From contig JANYCM010000408.1 in assembly GCA_025360285.1 (NCBI GenBank), positions 1-12,677 on the forward strand: a DNA stretch of 12,677 nt. Direction: 5' to 3'. This DNA is from Sphingomonadales bacterium (lineage in GTDB: Bacteria; Pseudomonadota; Alphaproteobacteria; Sphingomonadales; Sphingomonadaceae). This document shows, piece after piece, positions 1-6,600 of the stretch; the first letter of the stretch is position 1; every line of letters begins with the position of its first letter. The notes below the pieces were generated by a model, which did no database searches, was not told where the DNA came from, and was given only the letters and a program-made list of their open reading frames with translations. The position numbers were made by a program, and so were the translations under genes.

Positions 1-264
1 GCGCATTGGCATGCCCTGCTGCGCGCCCGCGCCATCGAAACCGGCAGCTTTGTCATCGCGGCGGCGCAGACCGGCAGCCACGCCGATGGCCGCGCCACCT
101 TTGGCCATTCGCTGGTCATTGCCCCCTGGGGGGAGGTGCTGCTCGATATGGGGGAGGCACCGGGGACGGCGCTGATCGATATCGATCTGGATGCGGTGGC
201 AACGGCGCGCGGTCGCGTGCCGGCGCTTGAGCATGCCCGGCCCTTTGCCGTTACAATGGCATGA
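1..264 (+). CDS. Carbon-nitrogen hydrolase (nitrilase/Nit family amidohydrolase), C-terminal part
   Basis: The open frame starts before the window, so only the last 87 residues are visible. They contain the stretch AHWHALLRARAIETGSF, then AAAQTG, and GHSLVIAPWGEVL. These are the conserved C-terminal half of nitrilase-superfamily amidohydrolases of the Nit/YafV kind. The catalytic Glu, Lys and Cys of the family lie upstream of the window and cannot be checked. Members hydrolyse small amides, such as deaminated glutathione or omega-amides, in the cytoplasm; the exact substrate cannot be told from this fragment. The stop codon TGA (262-264) overlaps the ATG of the next gene in an ATGA junction, so the two are probably translationally coupled. 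Family assignment is firm from the motifs; substrate is unknown. Confidence 0.88.
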   Translation, partial: AHWHALLRARAIETGSFVIAAAQTGSHADGRATFGHSLVIAPWGEVLLDMGEAPGTALIDIDLDAVATARGRVPALEHARPFAVTMA

Positions 265-668
265 TCGTCTTTGATCTTGCCTGTGCAAACGCCCATGTCT
301 TTGAAGCCTGGTTCGCGTCGTCGGCGGCTTATGAAGACCAGGTGCAGCGCCGGCTGGTCGCCTGCCCGCTGTGCGGTGACACCGGCATCGCCAAGGCGGT
401 GATGGCGCCGGCGCTGGCGGCAAAGGGCAACAAGGGCAGCGGCGCTGGTGACCGCGCCGCGCTGCTGGCCTTGCAGCGCCAGATGGAGGCGCAATCGGAT
501 TATGTCGGCGATGATTTCGCCCGCCGCGCCAGGGCGATGCATGACGGCGACACGCCGGTGCGCAGCATCCACGGCGAAGCGACCCTGGCCGATGCGGCGG
601 CGCTGCACGCCGATGGCATTGCCGTGCTGCCGCTGCCGTTCCGGCCGCTGGCGACATCGGACGCCTGA
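261..668 (+). CDS. DUF1178 family protein
   Basis: This 135-residue protein begins MIVFDLACANAHVFEAWF and ends in a VLPLPFRPL tail, the two signature ends of the DUF1178 family. Cys8, His12, Cys35 and Cys38 (within CPLCG) are placed like the ligands of a small zinc ribbon; metal binding is inference. The middle (about residues 48-100) is polar and probably helical. There is no signal peptide or membrane segment, so it should be cytoplasmic. The function of the family is not established. It overlaps the nitrilase gene by 4 bases (ATGA), and this neighbourhood of amidohydrolase plus DUF1178 is common in alphaproteobacteria from general knowledge. Length fits the family. Confidence 0.88.
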   Translation: MIVFDLACANAHVFEAWFASSAAYEDQVQRRLVACPLCGDTGIAKAVMAPALAAKGNKGSGAGDRAALLALQRQMEAQSDYVGDDFARRARAMHDGDTPVRSIHGEATLADAAALHADGIAVLPLPFRPLATSDA

Positions 669-824
669 AGCGGCGTTTGCGGCCAGGCGGCGGGGCATGA
701 TCACCCCCCCGTATAATTACCACATGGCTGGATTGCCCGGCGTCATGCTATGGTCATTACCGGTCGGTTACATGGTTGCGCCATGATGACGGTGCAAATC
801 CGTGGCGATTGAAACGAGGTCAAC
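669..824 (+). promoter_or_regulatory. Intergenic leader before the FixJ-like receiver gene
   Basis: This 156-bp gap should carry the promoter of the two-component genes that follow. It holds a seven-C run (704-710) directly followed by a perfect -10-like TATAAT (712-717), but I see no matching -35 about 17 bp upstream. Downstream lies a dyad: CATGG (771-775) and CCATG (781-785) around a 5-nt loop, flanked by GTCAT (753-757) and ATGAC (786-790). A good Shine-Dalgarno, GAGG (816-819), sits 5 nt before the ATG at 825. A GGGG/CCCC pairing near 692-710 could be a weak stop for the upstream genes. The regulatory roles are inference. Confidence 0.35.
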
Positions 825-1247
825 ATGACCACAAGCGCGAACGACAAACTGCAAAACCTGTCGCTGCCGATCTATATTGTCGATGATGATGTGATGTTCC
901 GTGAATCGGTGATGTTTCTGCTCACCACAGCGGGATTTAATGCCATTCCGCCGATGTCGGGGCGGGAATTTGTCGATCGCCTTCCCGGCCTTACGCCCGG
1001 TTGCGTGCTGGTTGATCTGCGCATGCCGGACATTGATGGCTTTGGCCTGATCGCGGCACTGGGTGACCGGTTGCCGGCCTTTCCGGTGATCGTCGTCACC
1101 GGCCATGGCGACATGAGCAGCGCGGTGCGGGCAACGCGGCTGGGGGCGCTCGACTTTCTGGAAAAACCCGTTGATGCTGATGAACTGTTCGCTACCGTTG
1201 CCAGCGTTTCGTCGCGTGCCGGCGGCGGCCGTGCGGCGGGATGCTGA
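825..1247 (+). CDS. FixJ-type single-domain response regulator (receiver only)
   Basis: The 140-residue product is a complete CheY-like receiver of the FixJ subclass. Visible residues are the acidic pocket Asp20-Asp22, the phosphoacceptor Asp64 in VLVDLRMPD, Thr92 in VVTGHGD, and Lys114 in FLEKPVDADELF. The TGHGD and EKP motifs are typical of FixJ/TtrR/StyR proteins, which normally continue into a LuxR-type helix-turn-helix and total about 200 residues. Here the protein stops about 25 residues after the conserved Lys, and only 37 bp separate it from the next gene, so no room is left for an output domain. It probably acts as a phosphate relay or through protein contact, with the downstream FixL-like kinase as partner. 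The start at 825 is supported by GAGG 5 nt upstream. A FixJ that lost its DNA-binding half is the alternative reading. Confidence 0.9.
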   Translation: MTTSANDKLQNLSLPIYIVDDDVMFRESVMFLLTTAGFNAIPPMSGREFVDRLPGLTPGCVLVDLRMPDIDGFGLIAALGDRLPAFPVIVVTGHGDMSSAVRATRLGALDFLEKPVDADELFATVASVSSRAGGGRAAGC

Positions 1248-1284
1248 CCAACCTTGCTTGACGCCAATTGGAACCGACAGGGTG

Positions 1285-4200
1285 ATGGCTGCTGACCTGC
1301 TGCCTGACGACATGCCGCCCGGTGATGACGGCTTTCTCGTTCTGGCGCGGGCCGGCGATGATGGTGATGCCATCGTGGCGGCGCTGGCCAGGGCGGGCAG
1401 CCCGGCCCGCCTGGCCGATGAAGCCGCGTTACGGCTGATGATTGCCGGCGGCAGCGCCGGTGCCTGTGTTGTCACGGAAGCGGCGCTGCTGGCGATGGAT
1501 GTTGATGGCCTGGTGGCGGCCCTTGCCGACCGGGCGGTGAAGGGCGACATCATTGTCATCGCCGTCGACACCGGCACGGCGGCGGCACGGATTGACCGGA
1601 TCGCCGCCGCGACAACGCTGCTGCCGCTCCGCAGCCTTGAAGACGACCATATCCTGGCCGGCATCGTGCGGGCGGCCCGGCGCTGGCTGGGAGCCCGACC
1701 ACTCGTTCCCCCGCCGATATCCCCGCCGGATCGCCCGGCGGCACCGGCCAGGTCCGCTGCGGCCGACGTGTTGCAGGACAGTCCGGAGCGCAACCGCTTC
1801 ACCATCGAACTGAGCGATCTGATCGTCTTCACCACCGATCCCCAGGGGGTGATGACCAGCATCGATGAACGCTATTACGTCCTGACCGGCCAATCCCACG
1901 GTATCGAACGATCCGCCGGTGGCCCGAAGGAGCGCGCCCATCCCGATGATCGGGATCGTATCCGCACCTTGCAGGCCCATGCCATCGCCACCGGCACAGC
2001 GCTGAATTATGAATATCGCGGCCAGGTCGCCGATGGCAGCTATCGCTGGTGGCAATTTCGCGCCGGCCCGGTGCGCGATGCCGATGGCACCATCCTGCGC
2101 TGGTACGGCACCTTGCTCGACATCGATGATCGCAAGCAGGCCGAGGCACGGCTGCGCGCCAGCGAGGAACTGTACGGCTATTCGATCGCGCTGAGCAATC
2201 TTATCGTCTGGACCGCCGATGCCGATGCCAACATGGTGTCGATCGACAATCCGTTTTTTGATCAGCGCGATCCGCACCGCGATGCCCTGATCGGGCGGCC
2301 CTGGGATCGCCGCTTCATCCATCCCGACGACCGCGACCGGGTGGCGCCGCTGCGTGACGCTGCCCTCGCCCGGCTGCTGCCCGTCGGGTATGACATTCGC
2401 ATCGCCGGCGCCAATGGCGAATATCGGTGGTGGCGGATGCGCGCCAAGGCCCGCGTCAATGACAGCGGCAGCGACCATGTCTGGTACGGCACGCTGGAGG
2501 ATGTCCATGATCTGAAGATCGCCGAACAACGGCTGCGCGACAGCGAGGAACGCCATCGCTACACGCTGGAACTCAGCAACCAGGTCATCCTTACCACCAA
2601 TGCCAGCGGCACGATCACCGCGCTGGGTGACAATTGGCAGCAACTGACTGGCATCGCCCCCGATCTGGTGCGCGCCACCGTCCTCGATCCGAATTTTGTC
2701 CATCCTGATGATCTTGGCTGGCTGCACGAAATGTACCGCGCGGCCCAGACCAGCGGCACCGCCACCGATGCGGTATTTCGGTTGCGGCGCCCTGGTCATG
2801 ACTATCGCTACTGGCGGATCAGAGCGGCACCGCGCCGTGATGCGTCAGGCGCGATCCTGGGCTGGTACAGCACGCTTGAAGACGTTGACGAATTGAAACG
2901 CGCCGAGGCGCGGCTCCGCGAAACCCAGGAGATTTATCGTTATACGGTCGAGCTTGGCCGCCATGTCATCATCACCGCAGCGCCGGATGGCCAGATTACC
3001 AGCATCAGCGACCGCTGGACCGAAATGACCGGCATTCCGGTCGCGGCGATGATTGGCGCCGGCATGTTCGGCTTTCTCCATCCCGATGACCGGGCTATGG
3101 CGGTCGATGGCTGGCTGCACCGGGTCAGCGAAGGCGTCTGGGCCGATCATGCCTGCCGCATTGCCAATGCCGATGGCAGTTATCGCTGGTGGCATATCCG
3201 CGCCGCGCCGCGCTGCGCCGAAGATGGCACGATCATCGGCTGGTACGGCACGTTGCTCGATATCGACGACATGAAGCGCGCCGAGGCCGACGCCCGGGAG
3301 GCCGATGCCGGCTATCGCTATACCATCGAACTGATCGGGCAGATTCCGTGGACAGCAACGCCCGCCGGTGAAACCGTCACTGTCAATTTCGGTCTGCCGC
3401 TGGTGATGCCGGGTTCCGCCGATCCGGTGCCGACCGAGGTGATGGAGGTGCATCCCGATGATCTGCCGCGCATCACCGCCAACCGCCGGCTGTCCTGGGC
3501 GACCGGTCAACCGGTGGACCATATCTACCGTCTGCGGGTGCCGGGGGGCGATTATTTCTGGATGCGATCGCGCGGTGCACCGCGCCGTGATGCCGAGGGC
3601 CGGATTATCCGCTGGTATGGCACGCTCGAAAATGTCGATGCAGCGAAGCGCGCCGAACTGGAATTTGAACAATTGCGCCGTGAAATGGTCCATCTGTCGC
3701 GGCTCAACGCCATGGGCACGATGGCCTCGACGCTGGCGCATGAACTCAACCAGCCGCTGGCCGCCGCGATCAACTATATCACGGGCAGCCAGCGGCTGCT
3801 CAGCCAGGGTGAGGGCGCCCATAATGATCGCATCCTGGGGGCGATCACCAATGCCGAACGCTGCGCCGTTCGCGCCAGCGAAATCATCCGCAAGCTGCGC
3901 GATCTGGTTTCCGGCAACAGCACCAGCCGCCAGTCCGAAGATGTTGGCCGCCTGATCGGGGATGCGTGCAGCATCGCGCTGATCAATACCACCGAACTTG
4001 GCATTGCCTGGCGTATCGATCTCGACCCGGCCATCACCAATGTGCTGGTTGACGGTATCCAGATCCAGCAGGTCATCATCAACCTGCTGCGCAATGCCGT
4101 TGATGCAGTGGTCGGCACCATGCGCCGCGAAATTGTCATTGCCACCACCGTTCGGGACGGATTCTGGGCGGTGAAGATCAGCGATTCAGGACCGGGCGTC

Positions 4201-4386
4201 ACCGCCGACATGGAAGGCCGGATGTTTGAATCCTTCCAGACGACCAAGGCGCATGGCACCGGCATCGGCCTGTCGATCAGCCGCACCATCGCCGAAGCCC
4301 ATGGCGGCCAGATCCATTATGAACCATCCGACCTTGGCGGGGCCGCCTTCACCCTTGTCCTGCCGCTGGTCGACGCCGTGGCATAA
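1285..4386 (+). CDS. Cytoplasmic multi-PAS sensor histidine kinase with FixL/DctB-like transmitter
   Basis: The protein has 1033 residues and no membrane segment or signal peptide. Residues 1 to about 130 resemble a pseudo-receiver and have no clear phosphoacceptor Asp. Five PAS_3-like domains follow, at about 168-290, 296-420, 423-547, 550-674 and 676-790. Each has an HPDD motif, a YRWW-like motif (degenerate in the third and fifth) and a closing WYGTL-type strand, and each ends in a short charged linker helix. The transmitter has the phosphoacceptor His819 in AHELNQPL, an N box around Asn933-Asn937, the G1 box at Asp967 (SDSGPG) and the glycine loop near 991 (GTGIGL). The AHELNQPL core is that of FixL/DctB-type kinases. 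No PAS shows a recognisable haem-FixL signature, so the ligand is unknown. I chose ATG 1285 (GTG 1282 is possible). Extending to 1171 only adds residues read out of frame from the receiver gene. It probably phosphorylates the receiver 37 bp upstream. Confidence 0.92.
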   Translation: MAADLLPDDMPPGDDGFLVLARAGDDGDAIVAALARAGSPARLADEAALRLMIAGGSAGACVVTEAALLAMDVDGLVAALADRAVKGDIIVIAVDTGTAAARIDRIAAATTLLPLRSLEDDHILAGIVRAARRWLGARPLVPPPISPPDRPAAPARSAAADVLQDSPERNRFTIELSDLIVFTTDPQGVMTSIDERYYVLTGQSHGIERSAGGPKERAHPDDRDRIRTLQAHAIATGTALNYEYRGQVADGSYRWWQFRAGPVRDADGTILRWYGTLLDIDDRKQAEARLRASEELYGYSIALSNLIVWTADADANMVSIDNPFFDQRDPHRDALIGRPWDRRFIHPDDRDRVAPLRDAALARLLPVGYDIRIAGANGEYRWWRMRAKARVNDSGSDHVWYGTLEDVHDLKIAEQRLRDSEERHRYTLELSNQVILTTNASGTITALGDNWQQLTGIAPDLVRATVLDPNFVHPDDLGWLHEMYRAAQTSGTATDAVFRLRRPGHDYRYWRIRAAPRRDASGAILGWYSTLEDVDELKRAEARLRETQEIYRYTVELGRHVIITAAPDGQITSISDRWTEMTGIPVAAMIGAGMFGFLHPDDRAMAVDGWLHRVSEGVWADHACRIANADGSYRWWHIRAAPRCAEDGTIIGWYGTLLDIDDMKRAEADAREADAGYRYTIELIGQIPWTATPAGETVTVNFGLPLVMPGSADPVPTEVMEVHPDDLPRITANRRLSWATGQPVDHIYRLRVPGGDYFWMRSRGAPRRDAEGRIIRWYGTLENVDAAKRAELEFEQLRREMVHLSRLNAMGTMASTLAHELNQPLAAAINYITGSQRLLSQGEGAHNDRILGAITNAERCAVRASEIIRKLRDLVSGNSTSRQSEDVGRLIGDACSIALINTTELGIAWRIDLDPAITNVLVDGIQIQQVIINLLRNAVDAVVGTMRREIVIATTVRDGFWAVKISDSGPGVTADMEGRMFESFQTTKAHGTGIGLSISRTIAEAHGGQIHYEPSDLGGAAFTLVLPLVDAVA
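1789..3657 (+). repeat. Five tandem intragenic PAS-domain repeats
   Basis: Within the kinase gene the codons of the YRWW-type motif fall at 2041, 2422, 2803, 3181 and 3553, giving spacings of 381, 381, 378 and 372 bases. Several copies also keep DNA-level similarity. Copies 1 and 4 are the closest by eye, sharing GATGGCAG-TATCGCTGGTGGCA and CTGGTACGGCAC blocks. The fifth copy is the most diverged (YFWM instead of YRWW). This points to repeated internal duplication, probably not all of it ancient. Confidence 0.8.
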
Positions 4387-4401
4387 CCGCGCCGATTTTG
4401 C

Positions 4402-4420
4402 AGCCTGGATGCAGGCTTTG
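4402..4420 (+). terminator. Weak terminator-like hairpin after the multi-PAS kinase gene
   Basis: AGCCTG (4402-4407) pairs perfectly with CAGGCT (4412-4417) around a GATG loop and is followed by only three T residues counting the stem's last base. It lies 15 bp past the kinase stop and 50 bp before the next gene. The 6-bp stem and short T tract make strong intrinsic termination unlikely; it may attenuate or be chance. Confidence 0.25.
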
Positions 4421-4469
4421 CGCCTATGGCGGCCATGATGCCCCGTCGCCGGGCCGGAAAGTCCAATCC

Positions 4470-5123
4470 ATGCGCGTGCTGATCGTTGAAGATGATATCG
4501 CCCTGGCGCGGGGCCTGGCCGCCGGGCTGTCACATAATGGTTTCGTCGCTGATCATTGCGGCGATGTCGATGCCGCGCTCGATTGGCCGGACCCGGCGGA
4601 CCTCGCCGCGCTGATTGTCGATCTCGGCCTGCCCGGAACGGGCGGGATCGAACTGGTGCGGCACTGGCGCCGGCGCTTTGCCACGCCGATCCTCATCCTG
4701 ACGGCGCGCGACAATTGGGAGGACAAGGTCGAAGGCCTCAACGCCGGTGCCGATGATTTTGTCGTCAAGCCGGCGCGCATCGAGGAGATTGTCGCCCGGC
4801 TGCGCGCTGTCATGCGCCGTGCCTCCGGCCAGCATGGCGCGTTGCTGCGCGCCGGGCATATTTCGGTCGATGCCGCGGCGCGCCAGGCCTTTCTGGATGG
4901 TGATCCGGTGGCGCTGACCGGCACCGAATATAAATTGCTGCTGCTGTTCCTGCACCGCGCCGGGCGCCTGCTGTCACAGGGCGAAATCCTCGATCAGCTG
5001 TATCCGCTCGATCGGGAGCGCGATCCCAATACCGTTGAAGTCTATATCAGCCGGCTGCGCCGCAAATTCGGCACCGATGCCATCGTGCTGGTGCGCGGCC
5101 TGGGCTATCGTCTGCGGCAATGA
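4470..5123 (+). CDS. OmpR/PhoP-family DNA-binding response regulator
   Basis: This 217-residue protein has a full-length OmpR layout. The receiver covers about residues 1-115, with Glu7-Asp8-Asp9, the phosphoacceptor Asp51 (VDLGLPG), Thr78 (LILTARD) and Lys100 (VVKPA). A winged-helix domain covers about 123-217, with TGTEYKLL, the recognition-helix region PNTVEVYISRLRRKFG and the wing end VRGLGYRL. It resembles the PhoP/QseB/TctD subgroup and should bind tandem direct repeats as a dimer. I placed the start at the ATG at 4470, which gives the standard MRVLIVEDD beginning. GGAAAG at 4456-4461 is a usable ribosome binding site 8 nt upstream. The stop overlaps the start of the sensor kinase (ATGA). 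The TTGTCA repeat before the gene at 6601 is a candidate target. Confidence 0.95.
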   Translation: MRVLIVEDDIALARGLAAGLSHNGFVADHCGDVDAALDWPDPADLAALIVDLGLPGTGGIELVRHWRRRFATPILILTARDNWEDKVEGLNAGADDFVVKPARIEEIVARLRAVMRRASGQHGALLRAGHISVDAAARQAFLDGDPVALTGTEYKLLLLFLHRAGRLLSQGEILDQLYPLDRERDPNTVEVYISRLRRKFGTDAIVLVRGLGYRLRQ

Positions 5124-6478
5124 AGCCCGGCGCGCTCAACTTCAACAGCATCCGCTCGCGCTTTCTGGTCGGCGGGCTGGTCTGGGTGGGCTTTGGCCTG
5201 CTGGCGGCGGGCGTGCTGGTATCGACCCTGTTCCGCATCGAAATGACAGGGCAGATCAAGTCTGAACTCAACGATCATCTTGTCGAACTCCAGCAACTGG
5301 TCGAATTTGACGGTCAGGGTCATCCCGCCATGGCGCGGCCCCTGTCGGACCCGCGCTTCCTGCCGTTCCATTCGGGCTTTTACTGGCAGGTATCGGTGGC
5401 GGGGCGGCCGGTGCTGACATCGGCGTCGCTGGGCGGGGCCAGCCTCACCGGAGCGATGCCCGAAGGCACTGATCAACTGGGCGACGGCACCGGCCCGACA
5501 GGGGTAACGTTCGCCAATGGCGTTACCATGCCCGGCCCCGATGGCCGGCCCGTGCAGTATATCGTCGCCGGTGATCGCGGGCTGCTTGAGGCGATGATGA
5601 ATCATTTCGATCGCATCCTGGCGCTGTCGCTGCTGGCGTTCGCCGTGCTTATGGTGGCGGGCGGGGCGATGCTGGTGCTGTTCGGGTTGCGGCCCTTGGG
5701 CCGGCTGCGCGATTCGGTGGCGGCGATCCGCAGCGGCGCCATCACCCGCATGCCGGGCGGCTTTCCGGCCGAAATCACGCCGCTGGTCAGCGATCTCAAC
5801 GCCCTGCTCGATACCACCACCGACATGGCGACCCGCGCCCGCACCGCCAGCGCCAATCTGGCCCATGCGCTGCGCACGCCGCTGGCGGTGATGAACTATG
5901 AAGGTGAAGCGCTGGCGGCGGCCGGGTTCGGTGCCGCCGCCGAAACCATCCTGACGCAAACCCGCAAGATGCAGCGCAAGATCGAATATCATCTGGCCCG
6001 GGCACGGGCGATGGTACCGGGCCGGGTGCCGGGGGTGGTTTGCCATATCGACGAACGCGCCCGGGCGATCCTGTCGGCCATGCGCCGGCTGCACGCCGGG
6101 CGTCACATCCATTTCAACATTGCCTGCACCACCGCTGCCGATGTGACGATCGGCTGCGATCCGCTCGATGTCGGCGAAATGCTGTCGAACCTTATCGACA
6201 ATGCCGGCAAATGGGCGCGCGCCGATGTGGTGATCGGCTGGCAGGTGGCGGCGGAAGGCGTGCTCATCACCATCGATGATGACGGGCCGGGGCTGGCCGC
6301 CGCGGACCGCGACCGGGTGTTCTCGGTCGGCGAACGGCTCGACGAATCGGTGCCGGGGTCGGGGCTGGGGCTGTCGATCGTCCGCGATCTGGCTGGGCTG
6401 TATGGCGGCAGCATCGCCTTGCAGGATTCGCCGCTGGGCGGCCTGCGCGCCCGGCTGGTGCTGCCGGCCGCGGCCTGA
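5120..6478 (+). CDS. PhoQ-like membrane sensor histidine kinase
   Basis: The 452-residue protein has a membrane segment at about 15-38 and a periplasmic sensor domain of about 125 residues (40-164) with no motif I can name. A second membrane segment spans about 165-188, followed by a HAMP-like region to about 243. The dimerisation helix carries the phosphoacceptor His249 in LAHALRTPLAV. The ATPase domain shows the N box (Asn357, NLIDNAGKWA), the G1 box DDDGPGL (386-392) and a GSGLGL loop near 413-418. The start overlaps the stop of the response regulator by ATGA, so the pair is one transcript and almost surely one signalling pathway. The AHALRTPL core and short periplasmic loop fit the PhoQ/QseC-like group. 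The stimulus is not evident; the periplasmic domain lacks an obvious acidic patch like that of E. coli PhoQ, so a magnesium sensor should not be assumed. Confidence 0.93.
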   Translation: MKPGALNFNSIRSRFLVGGLVWVGFGLLAAGVLVSTLFRIEMTGQIKSELNDHLVELQQLVEFDGQGHPAMARPLSDPRFLPFHSGFYWQVSVAGRPVLTSASLGGASLTGAMPEGTDQLGDGTGPTGVTFANGVTMPGPDGRPVQYIVAGDRGLLEAMMNHFDRILALSLLAFAVLMVAGGAMLVLFGLRPLGRLRDSVAAIRSGAITRMPGGFPAEITPLVSDLNALLDTTTDMATRARTASANLAHALRTPLAVMNYEGEALAAAGFGAAAETILTQTRKMQRKIEYHLARARAMVPGRVPGVVCHIDERARAILSAMRRLHAGRHIHFNIACTTAADVTIGCDPLDVGEMLSNLIDNAGKWARADVVIGWQVAAEGVLITIDDDGPGLAAADRDRVFSVGERLDESVPGSGLGLSIVRDLAGLYGGSIALQDSPLGGLRARLVLPAAA

Positions 6479-6492
6479 ACGTCAGCACGAAA

Positions 6493-6498
6493 TATAAT
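6493..6498 (+). promoter_or_regulatory. Perfect TATAAT box just after the sensor kinase gene
   Basis: TATAAT lies 15 bp after the kinase stop. No recognisable -35 element sits 15-19 bp upstream, where the kinase coding end lies. It may be the -10 of a constitutive promoter for the PEPxxWA gene, or chance in a GC-rich genome. Confidence 0.25.
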
Positions 6499-6514
6499 CC
6501 CGCCGCCCGGCCGA

Positions 6515-6548
6515 TTGTCAGCTTGTTGTCAGCCTGGGGCCGTAACGT
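6515..6548 (+). promoter_or_regulatory. PhoP-box-like direct repeat and candidate -10
   Basis: TTGTCA (6515-6520) and TTGTCA (6526-6531) are separated by five bases, and both continue with GC, so the unit TTGTCAGC repeats with an 11-bp period. Two hexamers with a 5-bp spacer is the known geometry of PhoP-box and other OmpR-family sites. A weak -10, TAACGT (6543-6548), starts 11 bp after the second hexamer, close to the spacing in PhoP-activated promoters. The site is 37 bp past the PhoQ-like gene and about 70 bp before the PEPxxWA gene. A third TTGTCA (6596-6601) touches the start codon. Control by the adjacent regulator is inference. Confidence 0.5.
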
Positions 6549-6600
6549 TCGCTCGTTCCGGAAAAATTGGCCGGTAACTGAACGGGATTGGTAGTTTGTC

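Noticed and set aside
1171..1284. Upstream extension of the kinase to ATG 1171
   Set aside because: The 38 added residues come from the receiver gene read in another frame and look unlike protein. ATG 1285 or GTG 1282 lies after the receiver stop.
768..1862. 364-residue minus-strand frame over the receiver and kinase start
   Set aside because: It is Ser/Arg/Ala rich low-information sequence opposite two genes with intact motifs.
1429..2799. 456-residue minus-strand frame opposite the multi-PAS kinase
   Set aside because: It is a shadow of the PAS repeats. The repeats in it mirror those of the kinase, and no family features are visible.
1285..4386. Haem-binding oxygen sensor (true FixL) for the multi-PAS kinase
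   Set aside because: Only the transmitter core resembles FixL. None of the five PAS domains shows a haem-FixL signature; they are PAS_3-like with HPDD motifs.
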